DNA of 64,000 nucleotides from Grifola frondosa (GCA_001683735.1 LUGG01000005.1:1302001-1366000), one strand, 5' to 3'. Counted from the first letter of the stretch, positions 25,161 through 38,511 are shown. Program-made: numbers and translations. The notes: a model not told the origin generated them from the letters alone.

Positions 25161-28100
25161 ATGTCTGAGATTCCACTGCATAGTTTTGGACGTGCTAGAA
25201 AGTCAAGAGCGGGATACGCGCCTTTACATAGCGGCGAAGTCGAAGAAACCATGCGGGCGAGTGTGAGGGCAGCAGCTGCTTCGGCGGCAACCGCAAAGGT
25301 AAACGTAGGGAACGATATGCAGGCCATCCAGAGGAAGAGACTACATTGCTGGGCGATGCCTCGCATGAGGATGGTTACCCTGATGATGAAGAGGCGGATG
25401 ATACAGAGAGAGAGCCATCACCTGAGGTGCGCAATCTGATCTTGCTGGGACGTTACCGCTGAGTTAGCAAGAAGTAGCGGTCGATAGTGGTGAAAGGCAA
25501 GTCTTCGAGCAAAGATAAATCGAAACAGTGCCCTTCAGACCATCAGGTACGTCGTTTACATTGTCCCGGAAGAGTTCACGCCCATAGCAGATCACAGACA
25601 AAGCGCAAAGCCGATTCCCACCTAATGTAGTCCGCAATCAGAAATATAACGCGTTCACGTTCCTCCCTATCGTTTTCTACGAGCAATTCAAGTTCTTCTT
25701 CAATTTGTATTTCCTATTGGTCGCACTATCACAATTCGTGCCTGCTCTCAAGATTGGCAAGTTACAGCACTAGCCATTCATGTCTGTAAATCCTCATCCA
25801 CCTGCAGGCTTTATCGCGACGTACATCGCGCCGCTCGCCTTCGTGCTCTGCGTCACGATGGGGAAGGAGGCATACGACGACTATAAGCGCAATCTCCGCG
25901 ATCGCGAGGCGAACTCCCAGAAGTATCTGGTCCTCGATCCTTCCTCCTATTCCGCGTCCTCCCCAGAAGGCGGTCCACATACCCGGTCAGTCCTTCATCG
26001 AGTCTGCGCGTGGGTGACCTGGTGCTCCTGGAAAAGAACCAGCGTGTGCCTGCGGACCTCTGTTGCTGCGCACGTCCGACAGTTCCGGGACGTGCTTCAT
26101 CCGTACTGACCAGCTCGATGGAGAGACGGACTGGAAACTCCGCGTCGCGGTGCCTGCGTGCCAGAAATTGGGCGGGGAGAAGGAACTATTAGGTCTGGAT
26201 GCGGAGATATATGGTGAACGGTATACTCCTATCTTTGCTCAGCCGCGCACTCATTTTGTCTTCAGCGGACGCGCCCATCAAGGATATACATACGTTCATC
26301 GGCACGTTCACGATCAATTCACCGCATGCATCGTCTGACAATGATGTACCGATGGTGCCTGTGCCCACTGTCGAGCCACTTACCGCTGAGAACGCATTGT
26401 GGTCGAACACTGTGCTTGCAGCAGGATCTGCAGTTGGTTTTGTGATATATACTGGCTCTGAGACTCGAGCTGTGATGAACACGAGTCACCAGAAACCAAA
26501 GTTGGTCTCTTAGATCTGGAAATTAACAGGCTTTCGAAGGTGAGTATTCATTGGGAACAGTCATGACGATTCATATTGATGTCGTGCAGATCCTCTGCGT
26601 GGTCACATTCGCCATGTCCTTCGTACTCGTGGCTCTCAATGGTTTCCGGGGCTTCTGGTACATCTATATATTCCGATTTCTCATTCTTTTCTCTTCCATT
26701 ATACCCATCAGGTGCGTTCACATCTAGCATTACTTGATTGTGATTATTGAGCAGCGGTAACTGGCAGTCTGCGCGTTAACCTGGACATGGGCAAGACGGT
26801 CTATGCCCAGCAAATCATGACTGACAACGAGATACCCAATACTATTGTACGGACTAGCACTCTTCCGGAAGAGCTCGGGCGTATAGAATACCTCCTCAGT
26901 GACAAAACAGGTACACTCACACAAAATGGTACGCACCGTCGGCTTTTACTGAAGGAAAGCTGAATAAATGGACTATAGTGATGGAGATGAAAAAGCTGCA
27001 CATGGGCACTGTATCTTACGGCCACGATTCGATGGACGAGGTCGCACATCAGCTCTCGTTGTCATACGGTATGACCACTGAGCAAGGTGAGTGGCTGAGG
27101 TTTTAGCTTGACATTGTCCTAAAATAACTGGCCCCAGCCAATGATCGAACAGGTCCGCCTGTAACGGGAGTCCAGCTTGCTTCAAGAGGACGCAGAGATA
27201 TGTCATCGCGTGTCCATGACATTGTCCTCAGTCTTGCACTCTGCCATAATGTACGTGTCAGTCACTTAACGTACAGAACTGTCATCAACATCGACACCAC
27301 GCATATAGGTTCCCCGGTGACCAACGACGACGGTACTTACCTATCAGGCCTCGTCTCCAGATGAGGTGGCCATTGTGAAATGGACCGAATCCGTCGGGCT
27401 TACCCTCACGTTCCGTGATCGCACACGCATCGAGCTGCAGACACCCACTGGCGCTCGCATATCTTTCGACGTACTTGACATCTTTCCCTTCACATCCGAA
27501 TCTAAGCGCATGGGTATTATCGTTCGCGATGCACAATCAGGCGAGATCACATTCCTGCAGAAGGGTGCGGATGTAGTGATGACCAAGATTGTCCAACGAA
27601 ATGACTGGCTCGAGGAGGAGTGCGCAAATATGGCCCGCGAAGGATATTACGGACGCTGGTGATGGCGAGGAGACGCATCAGCGAAGAAGCCTACGTTCGT
27701 TTCAAAGAGCTGCATCACCAAGCGAGTATCAAGCTAGAAGGGCGTAACGAGGCCATGGCTACTGTTGTGGCAGAGCTTCTGGAACGTGATCTTGAGTTGC
27801 TTGGCTTGACAGGCGTCGAAGACAAGCTTCAAGACGATGTCAAGTCGACTCTGGAGCTCCTTCGCAATGCTGGCATCAAAATCTGGATGCTTACTGGTGA
27901 CAAGGTCGAAACGGCGACTTGCATTGCGATTTCGACCAAGCTTGTGGCTAGGAATCAGTACATCCATGCAGTTGCGAAGCGTGAGCCGGACTTTTTTCAA
28001 TCACGGACAACCCCTGACATAGTCACTATCCTGATATTAGTTAAGACTTCCGATGAAGTACGGGATCAACTCGAGTTTTTGCAGAACAAGCTTGATTGCT

Positions 28101-29372
28101 GTCTGGTCATTGATGGAGAGTCTTTGCAGGTTTGTTCAACATTGTCGAAATTCGTAGGGTTACTGACTCCTTGTTTTACCAGCTGTGTTTGAACCTCTTC
28201 AAAAACGAGTTTATCGAGATCGCTACCAAACTATCTGCAGTAGTCGCATGCCGCTGCTCACCCACTCAGAAAGCTGACGTGGCGCGTCTAATACGGGAGC
28301 ATACCAAGAAGCGAGTCTGTTGCATTGGAGATGGCGGAAACGACGTCAGCATGATTCAAGCTGCAAATGTTGGTATGTATCAGTTGAATAACTCACTCTG
28401 GGCACGTCTGAAAGCCTTCACGCCAGGGGTTGGCATCGTTGGGAAGGAAGGGAAACAAGCATCCCTTGCCGCTGATTTCTCCGTAATCCAGTTCAGCTAT
28501 CTGACGAAACTCCTTTTGTGGCACGGCCGCAATTCCTACCGCCGTTCTGCGAAGCTCGCCCAGTTTGTAATCCATCGTGGTCTCATTATCTCTGTCATAA
28601 GCCGTCTTCTCCGCTATATTTTACTTTGCTCCTATCGCATTATATCAAGATGGCTAATGGTAGGGTATGCCACTGTATATACGATGGCGCCTGTATTCTC
28701 GCTCGTGCTGGATCGGGACGTCAGCGAAGACCTCGCCTTACTATATCCGGAGTTATACAAGGAGCTCACCAAGGTTAGTCACTATCTTTGTGCCATTGTT
28801 TATCAGATTCCCAACTGTCAATCAGGGCCGAGTATTGTCATACAAGACCTTCTTCATGTGGCTCATGATTAGTGTATACCAAGGTAGGCTTATGGTACTG
28901 CTATCTATGTTGGCTGACCCGTTATCTTAGGCGCTGCTATCATGATAATGTCTTTGGTCTTGTTCGAAAACGAGTTCTTGAATATCGTCTCTATATCTTT
29001 TACCGCTTTGATCCTCAACGGAGCTCATTATGGTGGCATTGGAGATCACGACGTGGTAAGTTTGCCATTGTTATCTCCTCAGTTGCGACTGAAAGGTCCG
29101 TTAGGCATCTGTATATGGTCATTTCGGAGGTAGTCACTCTTTTCTTCTATGCGATAAGCATCGTCTTTTTGCCGGAATACTTTGGTAGGTCTTCCACGAA
29201 GCATTTTTGAGATGACGCTTATGTTCACCGGACCTCAGATCTCTCTTTTGTGTTGTCTACCCGATTTGCATGGAAAGTGGCCGTCATTGTTGCAATCAGC
29301 GCATTCCCTTTGTACATCATCAAGCTTATTCGTAGTAGAGTCGCACCAGCGGCGTCAAGTAAATTGTTGTAG
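25161..29372 (+). CDS. P4-type ATPase (phospholipid flippase), NEO1-like
   Basis: Membrane ATPase that would move phospholipids to the cytosolic leaflet in Golgi/endosome membranes. In order: acidic N terminus ([20 protein letters not shown]); first membrane segments ([40 protein letters not shown]); actuator domain with [14 protein letters not shown], typical of the NEO1/ATP9 branch; phosphorylation site [12 protein letters not shown] (about 26890); P-domain [10 protein letters not shown] and [19 protein letters not shown]-terminal membrane segments; end AASSKLL at 29370-29372. The frame breaks repeatedly without introns near 25300, 26060, 26490, 27645, 28596, 28648 and 29020 while protein similarity continues in the next frame. 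This is either an uncorrected assembly or a very young pseudogene. Convergent with NST1, 141 bp apart. Confidence 0.85.
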
Positions 29373-29513
29373 CTTACGCTCACGTCAGTTTTGGATCTTT
29401 AATGTATTTAGTATTGTCAGTGACATGCTACTAGTCAGAATAAGAAAATTGCAGCTATGAAGTGATTGGAAGACAGAAAGCGAATGTCAAGATGCAGATG
29501 AACGAGTGACCAC

Positions 29514-32500
29514 TCAACTGCCAGTGTGAGGAGCTGCAGAAGAGTTGTGAGGAAATGGATTTCCAAAGAAACCAGGTGGAGGAGGATGCCATGACTGATC
29601 AGGAGAAGTCCACAGCGACGTTCCAATAGGTGGCGGACGAGATGGAAAACCTGGAGGGGCTGGAGGAGCTGGAGCACCCCACGGTGCAGGCACCGCATTT
29701 CGTGGGCTAGAGTTGCCCCAACCCGCTGCCCCCGGTGCAGCACGTCGACCGGTCGGCCGCACCACCTCGTCGTCATCGGCGAGCAGTGCCGATGAACCCA
29801 GTACGCCCTTCGGACTGGGCGAACGACGACTGGGCGACGTTGAGCCCGATCCTGATGCCTCACCAGTAGGCCGCGCGATAGGCGCAATAGGTCGTGTAAT
29901 GGGCCCCGGATCTGCAGCAGGCGCTCGGTTGCTCGGACCAGGTGCCAGCATCGTGGTCGGGGAAGCAAGGGAGTTTTGAAGGGCTCGGGAAGGCGGTGCG
30001 ATAGGCGCAGGAGGAACAAGTCCTCGACTGAACCCTGTTTCGAACGGCGGACCGTTTCCAAATCCACGAGGGAGAGCTGACGGGCCAGTGGAGGGGGTCC
30101 TTGCGGAATGGACGGGCCGGCAGCGATGCCGACATTCATATTGCCAACAAAAGCACCGGGTGCAAACGAGACTCGGGGAGACATGTTCGGAGGGGCATAC
30201 CACCAACTGCAGGTGAGAAAAGGGGTGTTGATGGTGAAGCCATGTGAGACGGTAGTTGAGAAGTCATAGGAATGGAGGGCTGAGGAGCAGTAACAACTGC
30301 AACCCGTGGTTGGGCAGGCCTTTGTGTCTGAACGATCGGAGCAGCAAGTGCAGGAGGTTTGTTGCTGACTTTCTTCGAGGGAGCCGCATGATTCGGAGAT
30401 CGCTGCGATGATCCAGAAGGTGTAGGATTTCGGGGAGAGCTCGGCGGACGCGCGTTTCTAGCAGCAGATGCACGTTGCTGCTGCTGCTGCTGCTGAAGTG
30501 CAGCGCGTTCACGAGCCTCCTTATCGGCCTTCTCCTTCTCAGCTTTCTCCCTCTCAGTCCTCTCCTTCTCCTCGCGCTCCTTAGCAAGTCGTTTTTCGCG
30601 TTCTTCCTTCTCCTGCTGTTCGCGCTTAGCCGCAGCAGTCCTTTCAGCAGTGAGTTTGCCTCTCGTTCTTCACGCAGTTTGCGTTCTCGCTCTTCCTTCT
30701 CCTTCCGCTCGGCCTTGAGCTTCTCTTCGCGCTCCTTGCGCTTGCGCTCGCGTTCCGCCTCACGTTCCTTCTCATCTGCAAGACGCTTGCGCCGTTCCTC
30801 ATCTTTGCGCTGCTTGTCCTCTTCGGCGGCCTTGCGGGCACTCTCCCGCCGTGCTCGCTCCTCCTCTCGCCTTTTGCGCTGCTCTCCTCCAAAGCAGTTT
30901 GTTTGGCCTTCAGCGCAGCCTCTTCTGCAGCCTTCTCAGCGGCTTTCGCCGCACGTTCCTCCTCCTTGGCCATCTTCTGCTGTCTGTGCAGGTAATTGGA
31001 ACAGCAGTTCTACTACAGAACTAAAAATACGCACCGCTTCTTGTCTTTTTTCTTCTGGTTTTGTGTCTGCTTCTTTGCTTCCCGCTCCTTCGAGAGCTTG
31101 TCCTCATCCTCAAGCTCGCGCAACAGCTGCAGCTGACGCTCCTGGGCGACTTTCTCGCGATATGCCTGAAGTACCCGCTGCTCGAACATACGTGCAGCAA
31201 AAATGGAAAACATGCGTTTGCCTTCCTCCATTTTCTGTTCCTCCGTCATCATCTATATTCCGATCAGTAAGTCGTGAGGTGATCGTGTGCAATGCTCGTA
31301 CCTCCTCTTCGTCTTCCTCGTCTTCATCCTCCTCCTCCTCATCCTCCTCCTCATCTTCGTCGCCTTCTTCATCTTCCTCCTCACTGTCCTCTCCAACGTC
31401 GGCAGCAGCCTCCTCCTCTCGTTGCATACGCCGTTCCGCCAGTTGCTCCATCATTTCCAAGAACTTTTGCCCATCGTTCTTGAGAAGATCATCGGCGACA
31501 GTTAAGATATTACCTGCTCCTGTACAGATGAGATGAAAGGCTGAAACTATAGATACAGACTGAATAGACTTGCCCGTGACGGTGAGATTGTTTCCGAAGT
31601 TCACAAGACCGTCGCGCCCGTTGGCCTTGCCATTGGGCGCTGGTCGTCTTCGATTCGGCACAGCGGTCCTTCGATCCGGCTGCGCTTTGACATCCTCCTC
31701 GTCTTCAGGTCCACCCTCTTCCTCCTCGTCCTCTTCCTCTTCCTCCTCTTCCTCGTCTTCGTAATCTTCCTCCTCCTCCTCATACTCATCATCCTCCCCG
31801 TCGTCCTCGTCAAACTCGCTCTCCGGTTGCTTCGGTTTCCGTCCATTCGTCATGACCGCATTCTTGTTCCGAGGAGCGTGTGGAGGATGAGGGCTGATGA
31901 CAGCGCCGTTCTTGTCGAGCTCAACGCTCCCTGGAAAGGGTCCTGGCCCCTGGGGAGGAGGTAGTGCACCATTGGACGAGATGTATCGCTGCTGGTAGTT
32001 CGCGTACTGTTCTAGCTCCTCGTAATAAGCATCGTACAGTACCTCGAGCTCTTCCTCAATAGCATTCCTATTGCATGTCAAGTTGTTGCAACGCCATAGT
32101 AATTTTGAAGACGACAAGATGAGCAGTGACCGAGCAGAGTAGCATAGAATCGTCAGGAAAATTTTCTCATCGTAGAATGACGAATGACAAACCGCTTCCG
32201 GCCGCACACCGCACAGCTACAACTATGCTTCTGCTGTTCCTTCATCTTCTTCAGCACGGCCTCTTTTTCAACCTTGACGAGGTTCCGCCGCTCCTCCTCG
32301 CCAAGACCAAGCCAGAACTCCTTGATGCGCTCGCGCTCCTCGGTTGTGCTCGTGCTCCATATCTTGTTGTTTTTGGGCGGCGGCTGCTGCCCTGCTGGCG
32401 GCCTGGGCTTGTGCGGTGCGGAAGCGTTTGAGGATGGAGGCGATGGGTGATGATGGCTGTGATTGTGCTGGTATGCGTGCGACGTGATGGGGGCCTTCGA

Positions 32501-33607
32501 CGCGGCTCGACGACTTGGCGGCGGTGGGTTTGCATTGGGTGCAGGTGCGGTGTACGACATGGGCTGTTTGCCCGCCGCACGGGAGCTCGGTGGAGGATTT
32601 GCAGCTGGCGAAGGGCGCGCGGCAGGCATACGGTTGGGGACAGAGGTAGGCGGCGCAAGATTTGTCACCGAGCCCGTCTTCGGCTGTTCCGGCCGCTCCG
32701 GCTCCGGAACCTCCGCAAATTGTGGCGTCTCAGTATTTCCTCCCTTTTTTCGTTTCTTATTTTTCTTTCTTCCTCGCGTTTCTGTTTGAATGTGCGGAGA
32801 TGGATCCTGCAGTGTGTCGTGATAGCTCAAGGTGAACCGCGCTTCCAAGTGTGTGCTCTCTGCGTCGTCGGCGTCGTCGACTTCGTCTTCGCTGTATTCA
32901 TAGCCGTGGTCGCTCTGGTCGTAAAGCGCAATGTCGGTCAGATCTGGCGGTGTGGTTCCGTTCGCTGCTGCCGCTTTCTCCATTGCGAGCGCGAACGCCG
33001 GGTCCGTAAATATCGCAGGGTCGAACGGCGCATTCGTGGCGAACCCTCCGGGTGCACTGGCAAAGCGGGCGACATCCTTGGCTACGCTCGCAGCATTGAC
33101 CGCCGTCCCGGAGTGGATCTGTTGCGCGATCGTGTACATGGCCTGGGTCTTTCGCAATTGCCCCTCGTCACCAGGAGTGCTCGTCAATTGAGAACAAGGG
33201 TTCCGTACAAAGTTGTGCAATTCGCCCGGGACCCAGTTGTCCATCTTCACCTTCCCATCCGGCCCCACAGTCGCATCCATGCTCCGCGCCAGGTGCTCCG
33301 CCGTCGCTAGTAGCTGCGCCTCTTGCACCGTCGACGGGTTCAGCCGCGTCGCCGCCACGAGAGACGCGGACAGGGTGGCCGTCGTCGAGATGTGCACCGA
33401 CGCCAATTCAGGGGACAGTCCGGTCCTGCCAGAGGCGGTGAGTGGCTCGTACGGCTGTCCGTGGATCGGTTCTAGTGGCGGGATGCCGTTGTCGTCTTCG
33501 TCCTCGTCCTCGTCATATGGCATCGCGGTGTTCACAATGTCGACAGCTCTTCCCTTCCCCTTCTTCTTCTTTTTCTTCTTGGAAGTAGCATCGTGAGGAG
33601 AATGCAT
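29514..33607 (-). CDS. NST1: Stress response protein NST1
   Basis: Large, mostly disordered cytoplasmic protein linked to salt/stress response in yeast. Start taken at 33607 (MHSPHDATS then poly-Lys); an ATG at 33684 (MTTTKAK) is an alternative but is out of frame with the body. Order: N-terminal NST1 domain ([32 protein letters not shown]); Pro-rich linker; [29 protein letters not shown]; after an intron [20 protein letters not shown]; Asp/Glu-rich runs (about 31300-31400 and 31690-31800); a long charged coiled coil (Glu/Lys/Arg/Ala repeats, 30480-31250); a Gln run; Pro/Ser-rich C terminus ending [12 protein letters not shown] with TGA at 29514. The frame breaks near 30104, 30654 and 30886, each fixed by one missing base. 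Symbol given because the domain order is characteristic. Confidence 0.86.
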
Positions 33608-33870
33608 TGGCGTGGGTGCAGGCGTGGGTGCGGCGGAGCGGTTTGCACAATGTCTCCAACCATTTTGGCCTTGGTGGTCGTCATTGGTGTGGGGTGCTGT
33701 GATAAATAACAAGCAAAAGAGCAGGAACAAGCTAGATATTACACCGACGCTGTGAGAGTGAAGTGAGTGAAGTGTTATGTCAAGAAGCGCCCAGTGATCG
33801 CAGGCGCGGACTTCCCAGTATTTGGCTCCGAGTTTCCAAAATAGGAATTCCCGTACTTCCGTCGACCATG

Positions 33871-34165
33871 TATACTGTACTAAATCGACCATAAGTTCAG
33901 TCACGCGTCACAGCCATCCTTGAACTGCCTTTCAGTTCAAGGTGTCATGCGTCACACGGGCCCCTGAACTGAGCGCGCCTAAAGATGTCACGGTATCCGA
34001 TTGCTATTTTGGGGATGTACCACTGAAATTTTGCAGTTCGGCGGTCACATGAACTGAACTAACATTTTTGTCCGCCGTCACAGGGTCCCATGAACTGGTG
34101 AACTGACACGGTTTGGGTGTCACATGTCACAAGGCCTGAACTTATGGTCGATTTAGTACAGTATA
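33871..34165. mobile_element. MITE with perfect 30-bp terminal inverted repeats
   Basis: 33871-33900 (starting tatactgtactaaatcgacc) is the exact reverse complement of 34136-34165. The 295-bp unit has no coding capacity, begins and ends in TATA, so a TA target duplication is likely, as in Tc1/mariner-related MITEs. The interior repeats short motifs (tgaactg, gtcaca) in both orientations. It sits about 260 bp upstream of the NST1 start, in its probable promoter. Confidence 0.85.
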
Positions 34166-35086
34166 TATATATCTCTTCTATTCTGGTCACTGACGTCCAG
34201 AGCTCAGCTCATTTTTTATTTTATCTTGTACAAACTACATAGAGTGCGATCGTCAACCGCGTCGCCCATCGCATAGAAGTCATTATCATCCCAACTGTGC
34301 TTGCTGTCTTGGATGATGGGCTGCTTTTGTATGCTGCTCAGCTGTTCTGTTTGACAAGAGTAGGGTTCCAATGATGAACGCGCTCAGAAATAATGGGTAG
34401 GTGTGGAGAAAGTAGATTGAATTGGGAGCAACACGAGCCGTAATATACAAAATCATTCACGAGAAATGTAGTGATAACAATATTCATTGCTATGTCACCT
34501 GGTGGTAACAGCGCGGTAGCCTGTGCAAGAACAACATCAGCGCCAATATTATTGCACAACTCAAAGCTGAGGAATATTTCAGAGAAAAGGTGAAAGTCTC
34601 GACATGGTTGTTAAGACAGGGATAACTGAATGTGTAAAGTCTCATCACGATTGCAGCCCCAGCAAGTGAATACACTCACTTTGTATTCATCTCAGCATCA
34701 AGTAGGAGTGACGCTATAGAAAGTCCTGCCGAACTGAAATACCTGTTCAAAATTTAGTAAATAGTCAGATTGCTCTGTCAAGCTATCGGAGAACGAGCAT
34801 TAATATAGAAAGCTTTTCACTGAAGAGCGCCTGCAGACTTTTATCGAAGGGCACGTTTAGGGCAGACATTAAATAGACTTATCTTGTAAATCGAATTTCT
34901 ATATCTTCACGACAACATCGAACGGATAAACTCCGAGTCCCGCATGCTACTTTTCAACAAACCGTCTGCCGAACACGATAAGGCATGAGGTGACAACGTC
35001 CATCGGAGTTGGAGAATTCAAGTCTTCCAATCGTCCACATGATGTGTGGTCTTCTCCCGTCGGCCCTGTGGCCGTCAGCTGGATTG
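34166..35086. other. Intergenic region upstream of the secreted glycosidase-like gene
   Basis: AT-rich, no supported coding region; the 3' part holds the promoter of the gene starting at 35159. Confidence 0.45.
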
Positions 35087-35095
35087 CATATATAC
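35087..35095 (+). promoter_or_regulatory. TATA box
   Basis: catatatac lies about 65-70 bp upstream of the ATG at 35159, the expected place for the core promoter of that gene. Confidence 0.55.
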
Positions 35096-35158
35096 AGTGA
35101 ACAAGCATAATGCCTAACCGCTAGACGACCGTCTTTCTTTTTGTGGTGCTTGAACGCA

Positions 35159-37122
35159 ATGATCCGACTTCTGTGGGCCGCGATCTTCAGCTATCTTCCC
35201 GGAGTTATCCTGGCACAAACATGGTATGTCTCTACTTATCCTAATGATTGTTCCTCACTGCAATCATTGATTTAGGTGCGGTAAGAACTACATGGCGTCT
35301 TCGCCTATTGTTCCTCCAGGTGGACAGTTTTCAGTGTCAGCCACATCCACGATGCCTCTCCTCGCATTTAGATGTGCGCCCGCCATCAAACCTTACCTCC
35401 CTGAGGATGCATCTAGTCCCGCAGGAATCCTAATCGATACGCCGATCACATTCTCTGCAATTGATGGCGCAGCACCCATCGACATTCCGGTTTACAATGA
35501 GATCGGCACACTGGCAGTAACCGTTAAAGTCGATGGTCATACCCTTGCAGAAGGCCACGTTTCGCTCAACGCCAGCAAGGTGGAACTGCCGTTTTCCTTG
35601 AGCCCATTGAGACCGCAGAAGCGCAGCTTCGTCGTGAGTTGCTCGGCAACGTACGCTGCTTCCGGTCCTAGTGGCAAGGCGCAGACATTTGCGACGACCA
35701 CTTCCTTGTCGTATCTGCCTGATCCCCCTCCGGGGCGATCGGTGACAAAAATGGACCTACGGACCGGTGCGTTACTCGCAAAACCTGCGACAGGCGCGAA
35801 TGGACCGTACGAGACAGTTCTTCCCATTGGCTTTTACACCAACTTCGGGAGTTATTTGGCTACAAATTTGTCCATAATCGACGAGCTAAAATCTCAAGGG
35901 TAGGCTTTGCTCAGTGTATCGTGCCATGTTCGTTCATCTCACCATGTCGGGAAGGTTCACTGTTGTGCGTGCGATCTTGCGGGTATTGCAATGATAATTG
36001 AAGACGCCATTACGCAGATACATCCTGTCCCTACGTATGATAACCTCACTGCCCTGAGCGAAGTCATTACGCGCATGGAGGAAGTTGGCATTTACTTGAT
36101 GTATGATATGCGATGGTGGGCCGTGACGTTCCTTCTTCGATTTCTATTCTATAATGTCTTCCAGGACGTACATGAACAACACGGCAGTGACGGAGGAAGT
36201 CAATCGTGTCAAGAACAGTCCGGCGCTCTTGCTATGGTACACGGGAGATGAACCTGATGGCACTTCTGACCCGCTGAACGCAACCAGCAATGCATACGAC
36301 CTAATCTACGAGCTTGACGGCTACCACCCAGTCTCTCTCGTGCTCAACTGCGAAAACTATTTCTGGACTAATTATACTGCGGGCACGGACATTGTCATGC
36401 AAGATACATACATGATCGGTAACAATGTGACGTTTTCGAGTCAATGGGTACGTCTTGGCGTTTAAGTATATGCCTGCTATCGTCGCGTTGTCTCACGATT
36501 ATGCAGGGTACGCCGTGTACGCCGGACTATGGTGATTGCGGCTGTGACAATTGCAAGGGCGAGTTTGAAGACATTAGCACGCGCATGGACGAGTTCGCGC
36601 AGCGGCTGTTCGTGGATGGGTGGGAGAGGACCAAGGCAGCATGGACTGTGCCGCAAGGGTTTGGAAACGGCTCGTAAGCAATCCGCTGTTTGCTTTTTAT
36701 CCAAAATATTCTCGTACTGAGTTTGCCTGTTAAGTTACTGGAAGCGTTATCCGACTGGCAAGGAGTTTGTGGTACAGAGCGTCCTCGGGATCAACCACGG
36801 CGCTCTTGGTGAGCACGTCATCTCTGGCCGTGTATAGTCATACTGAGTAGACTTACTGCAGGTGTTGTGTCGTGGACGATCCGACCACTGACGACATTAA
36901 ATCCTCTGCGTCGATCCTTGCGAAATCGTCGTCGAGCTTGAAGGACTTCATTTTGAGTCCGAACGAAAGTTTGCACATGTCTACTCCAACCGCATCGACA
37001 TAGGTATCTGGTCCGTCGGCGAGGAAACCCTCGTACTTGCGACAAACCTCAATTACGAGTCGACGTCTTTTGATTTGACTAGTGTCCATGGCTTGAGCTC
37101 GCTCCGGTCAGGCAGGTACTAG
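35159..37122 (+). CDS. Secreted TIM-barrel glycoside-hydrolase-like protein
   Basis: Signal peptide MIRLLWAAIFSYLPGVILA; the first intron interrupts the Trp codon after QT (acatg|gtatgt...tttag|gtgcgg). An N-terminal beta-sandwich part (35278-35740) is followed by a TIM-barrel part with IGFYTNFGSYL, HPVPTYDNLTALSEVITRMEEVG, LYDLIYELD-like segments and LLLWYTGDEPDG, whose acidic pair is the probable catalytic or binding site. The end reads RIDIGIWSVGEETLVLATNLNY with TAG at 37120-37122. Between LKSQG and IHPVPTY a 10-nt micro-exon (35955-35964, gttcactgtt) fits both frame and splice sites. Two 1-nt breaks are seen near 36877 (VVSW/DPTTDDIK) and 36965. Probably acts on extracellular polysaccharide; exact family uncertain. 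Confidence 0.78.
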
Positions 37123-37621
37123 AGAGTGGTGCAAAGATGAGCGAGCATGAGATCATGTTTGATTCTGTCGGAACTGGAGGGTTTATCCTGGGCTAGGAGA
37201 GGACCTCGGGTGTTAGGAGATGTTGTATGTAGGGCGCGTACGAATATTGTTGCTTGGGATCTTTATGATTTTTATCGAACGCCAGCCGCACTTACCCCTA
37301 CTTACCCAATGAGGTCGCTGAATCTCTCGATCGATCATGATCGTGCGTAGCGGGGTAAACACTGTATTCGAATCTTGTTCCCCGCACTTTATCATGCCTG
37401 CTCAATTCGTTATAGCATAGTGCAGCATCCGAGAAGAATGCGCGCTGTAGGTCTGTATCACAGTGTGAGTAAATCAGGCTCTGCGCTAATGGGAAATTCT
37501 CGAACCTGGTACCCGTCCTCGGCAAAGTTTGTGCCGCTGGAAATGGACAAATCTCTATGACGTTGACCTTACTCACCCTACATAAAGACCAACTCGACCA
37601 CACGAGCACTTGGGTTCCAAA
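37123..37621. other. Intergenic region
   Basis: Short spacer with no coding signal; contains the promoter of the SDR-type gene that starts at 37622. Confidence 0.45.
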
Positions 37622-38511
37622 ATGTTTCGGAAAATAGTCATCGTTGGTGGCCACGGCAAGGTGTGTTCGAACTCTTTCGGGTTGGTGGCGACGTCATTGC
37701 TTACCCTTGTACGACCAAGATCGCCCTTCGGCTTGCCCACCTCCTATCGCACAACACGGTTACATCCATCATCCAAAAGCCCTCTCAGATTGAACGTATC
37801 ATCAATGTGTCTGCCATACCTCTCGTGCTCTCTCTCGAAGAGGCATCCGTCTCACAATTCAGTTCCGCCTTCCAAGGTGCCGATGTCGTCGTATTCACTG
37901 CTGGCGCTGGAGGAAAGGGGGGTCCGGAAAGAACCAAGGCAGTGGACTACGAAGGCGCAGTAAAGGTGTTCGATGCGATTGAGGCCATAAAGGGGCCGAA
38001 ACCCAGGTTAATATTGGTGTCGGCTGTGGATGTGAGAGATACGACTAATATACCTGAGTTCTACGTGAGTATTCAGGATTCGCATGCGCGCGGATGTATT
38101 GACGCAAGCGGGACAGGACGAAGCAGATATCCAGAGGTCTGTCCAGTATCACCAAGACCTTGGAGATTACATGCGCTGGAAGTACGAAGCGGACAAAAAT
38201 CTCGTCCAGCGTACGGCGTTCCAGTGGACCATTGTTCGTCCCTCGACGTTGCTAGATACACCTGGCACGCACACCGCCTCCATAGGAAGACCCACATCGT
38301 TGAACCTATATCCGTTAGTAAAGTTGTGTTGAATTTTGGGATCTTTCACTAACTGCATGCAAACACGTAGAGAGATGACGTGGCGTATATCCTTGCCCTT
38401 CTCGTCGAGAGACCAAAGGCAGCCGGTCTAGTTCTCAATGTCGTTGGAGGTGAGACTCCCCTTAAGGAGGCCCTTGCAATCGATAAGCATGTCACAGCAT
38501 GGCTTCCATGA
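37622..38511 (+). CDS. NAD(P)-binding SDR (NmrA/atypical SDR5-like) protein
   Basis: Rossmann-fold protein of the atypical SDR group that includes yeast YMR090W. The dinucleotide motif is split by an intron: KIVIVGGHGK | IALRLAHLL. Then come VVVFTAGAGGKGG, TKAVDYEGAVKVFDAIEA, LILVSAVDVRD, a YMRWKYEADKNLV segment carrying the Tyr/Lys-like pair, FQWTIVRPSTLLDTPGTHTASIG and, after another intron, RDDVAYILALLVERPKAAGLVLNV. Stop TGA at 38509-38511. The start at 37622 directly precedes the Rossmann strand. Cytosolic; the substrate cannot be read from sequence. Confidence 0.85.

Noticed and set aside
25161..29372. Calling the NEO1-like gene a true pseudogene
   Set aside because: Conserved motifs including DKTGT and GDGGND are intact and only indels disturb it, as in the neighbouring genes; assembly error is more likely.
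31290..31800. Microsatellite-like tcctcttcc runs
   Set aside because: They are the Asp/Glu-rich coding stretches of NST1 on the other strand, not an independent repeat.
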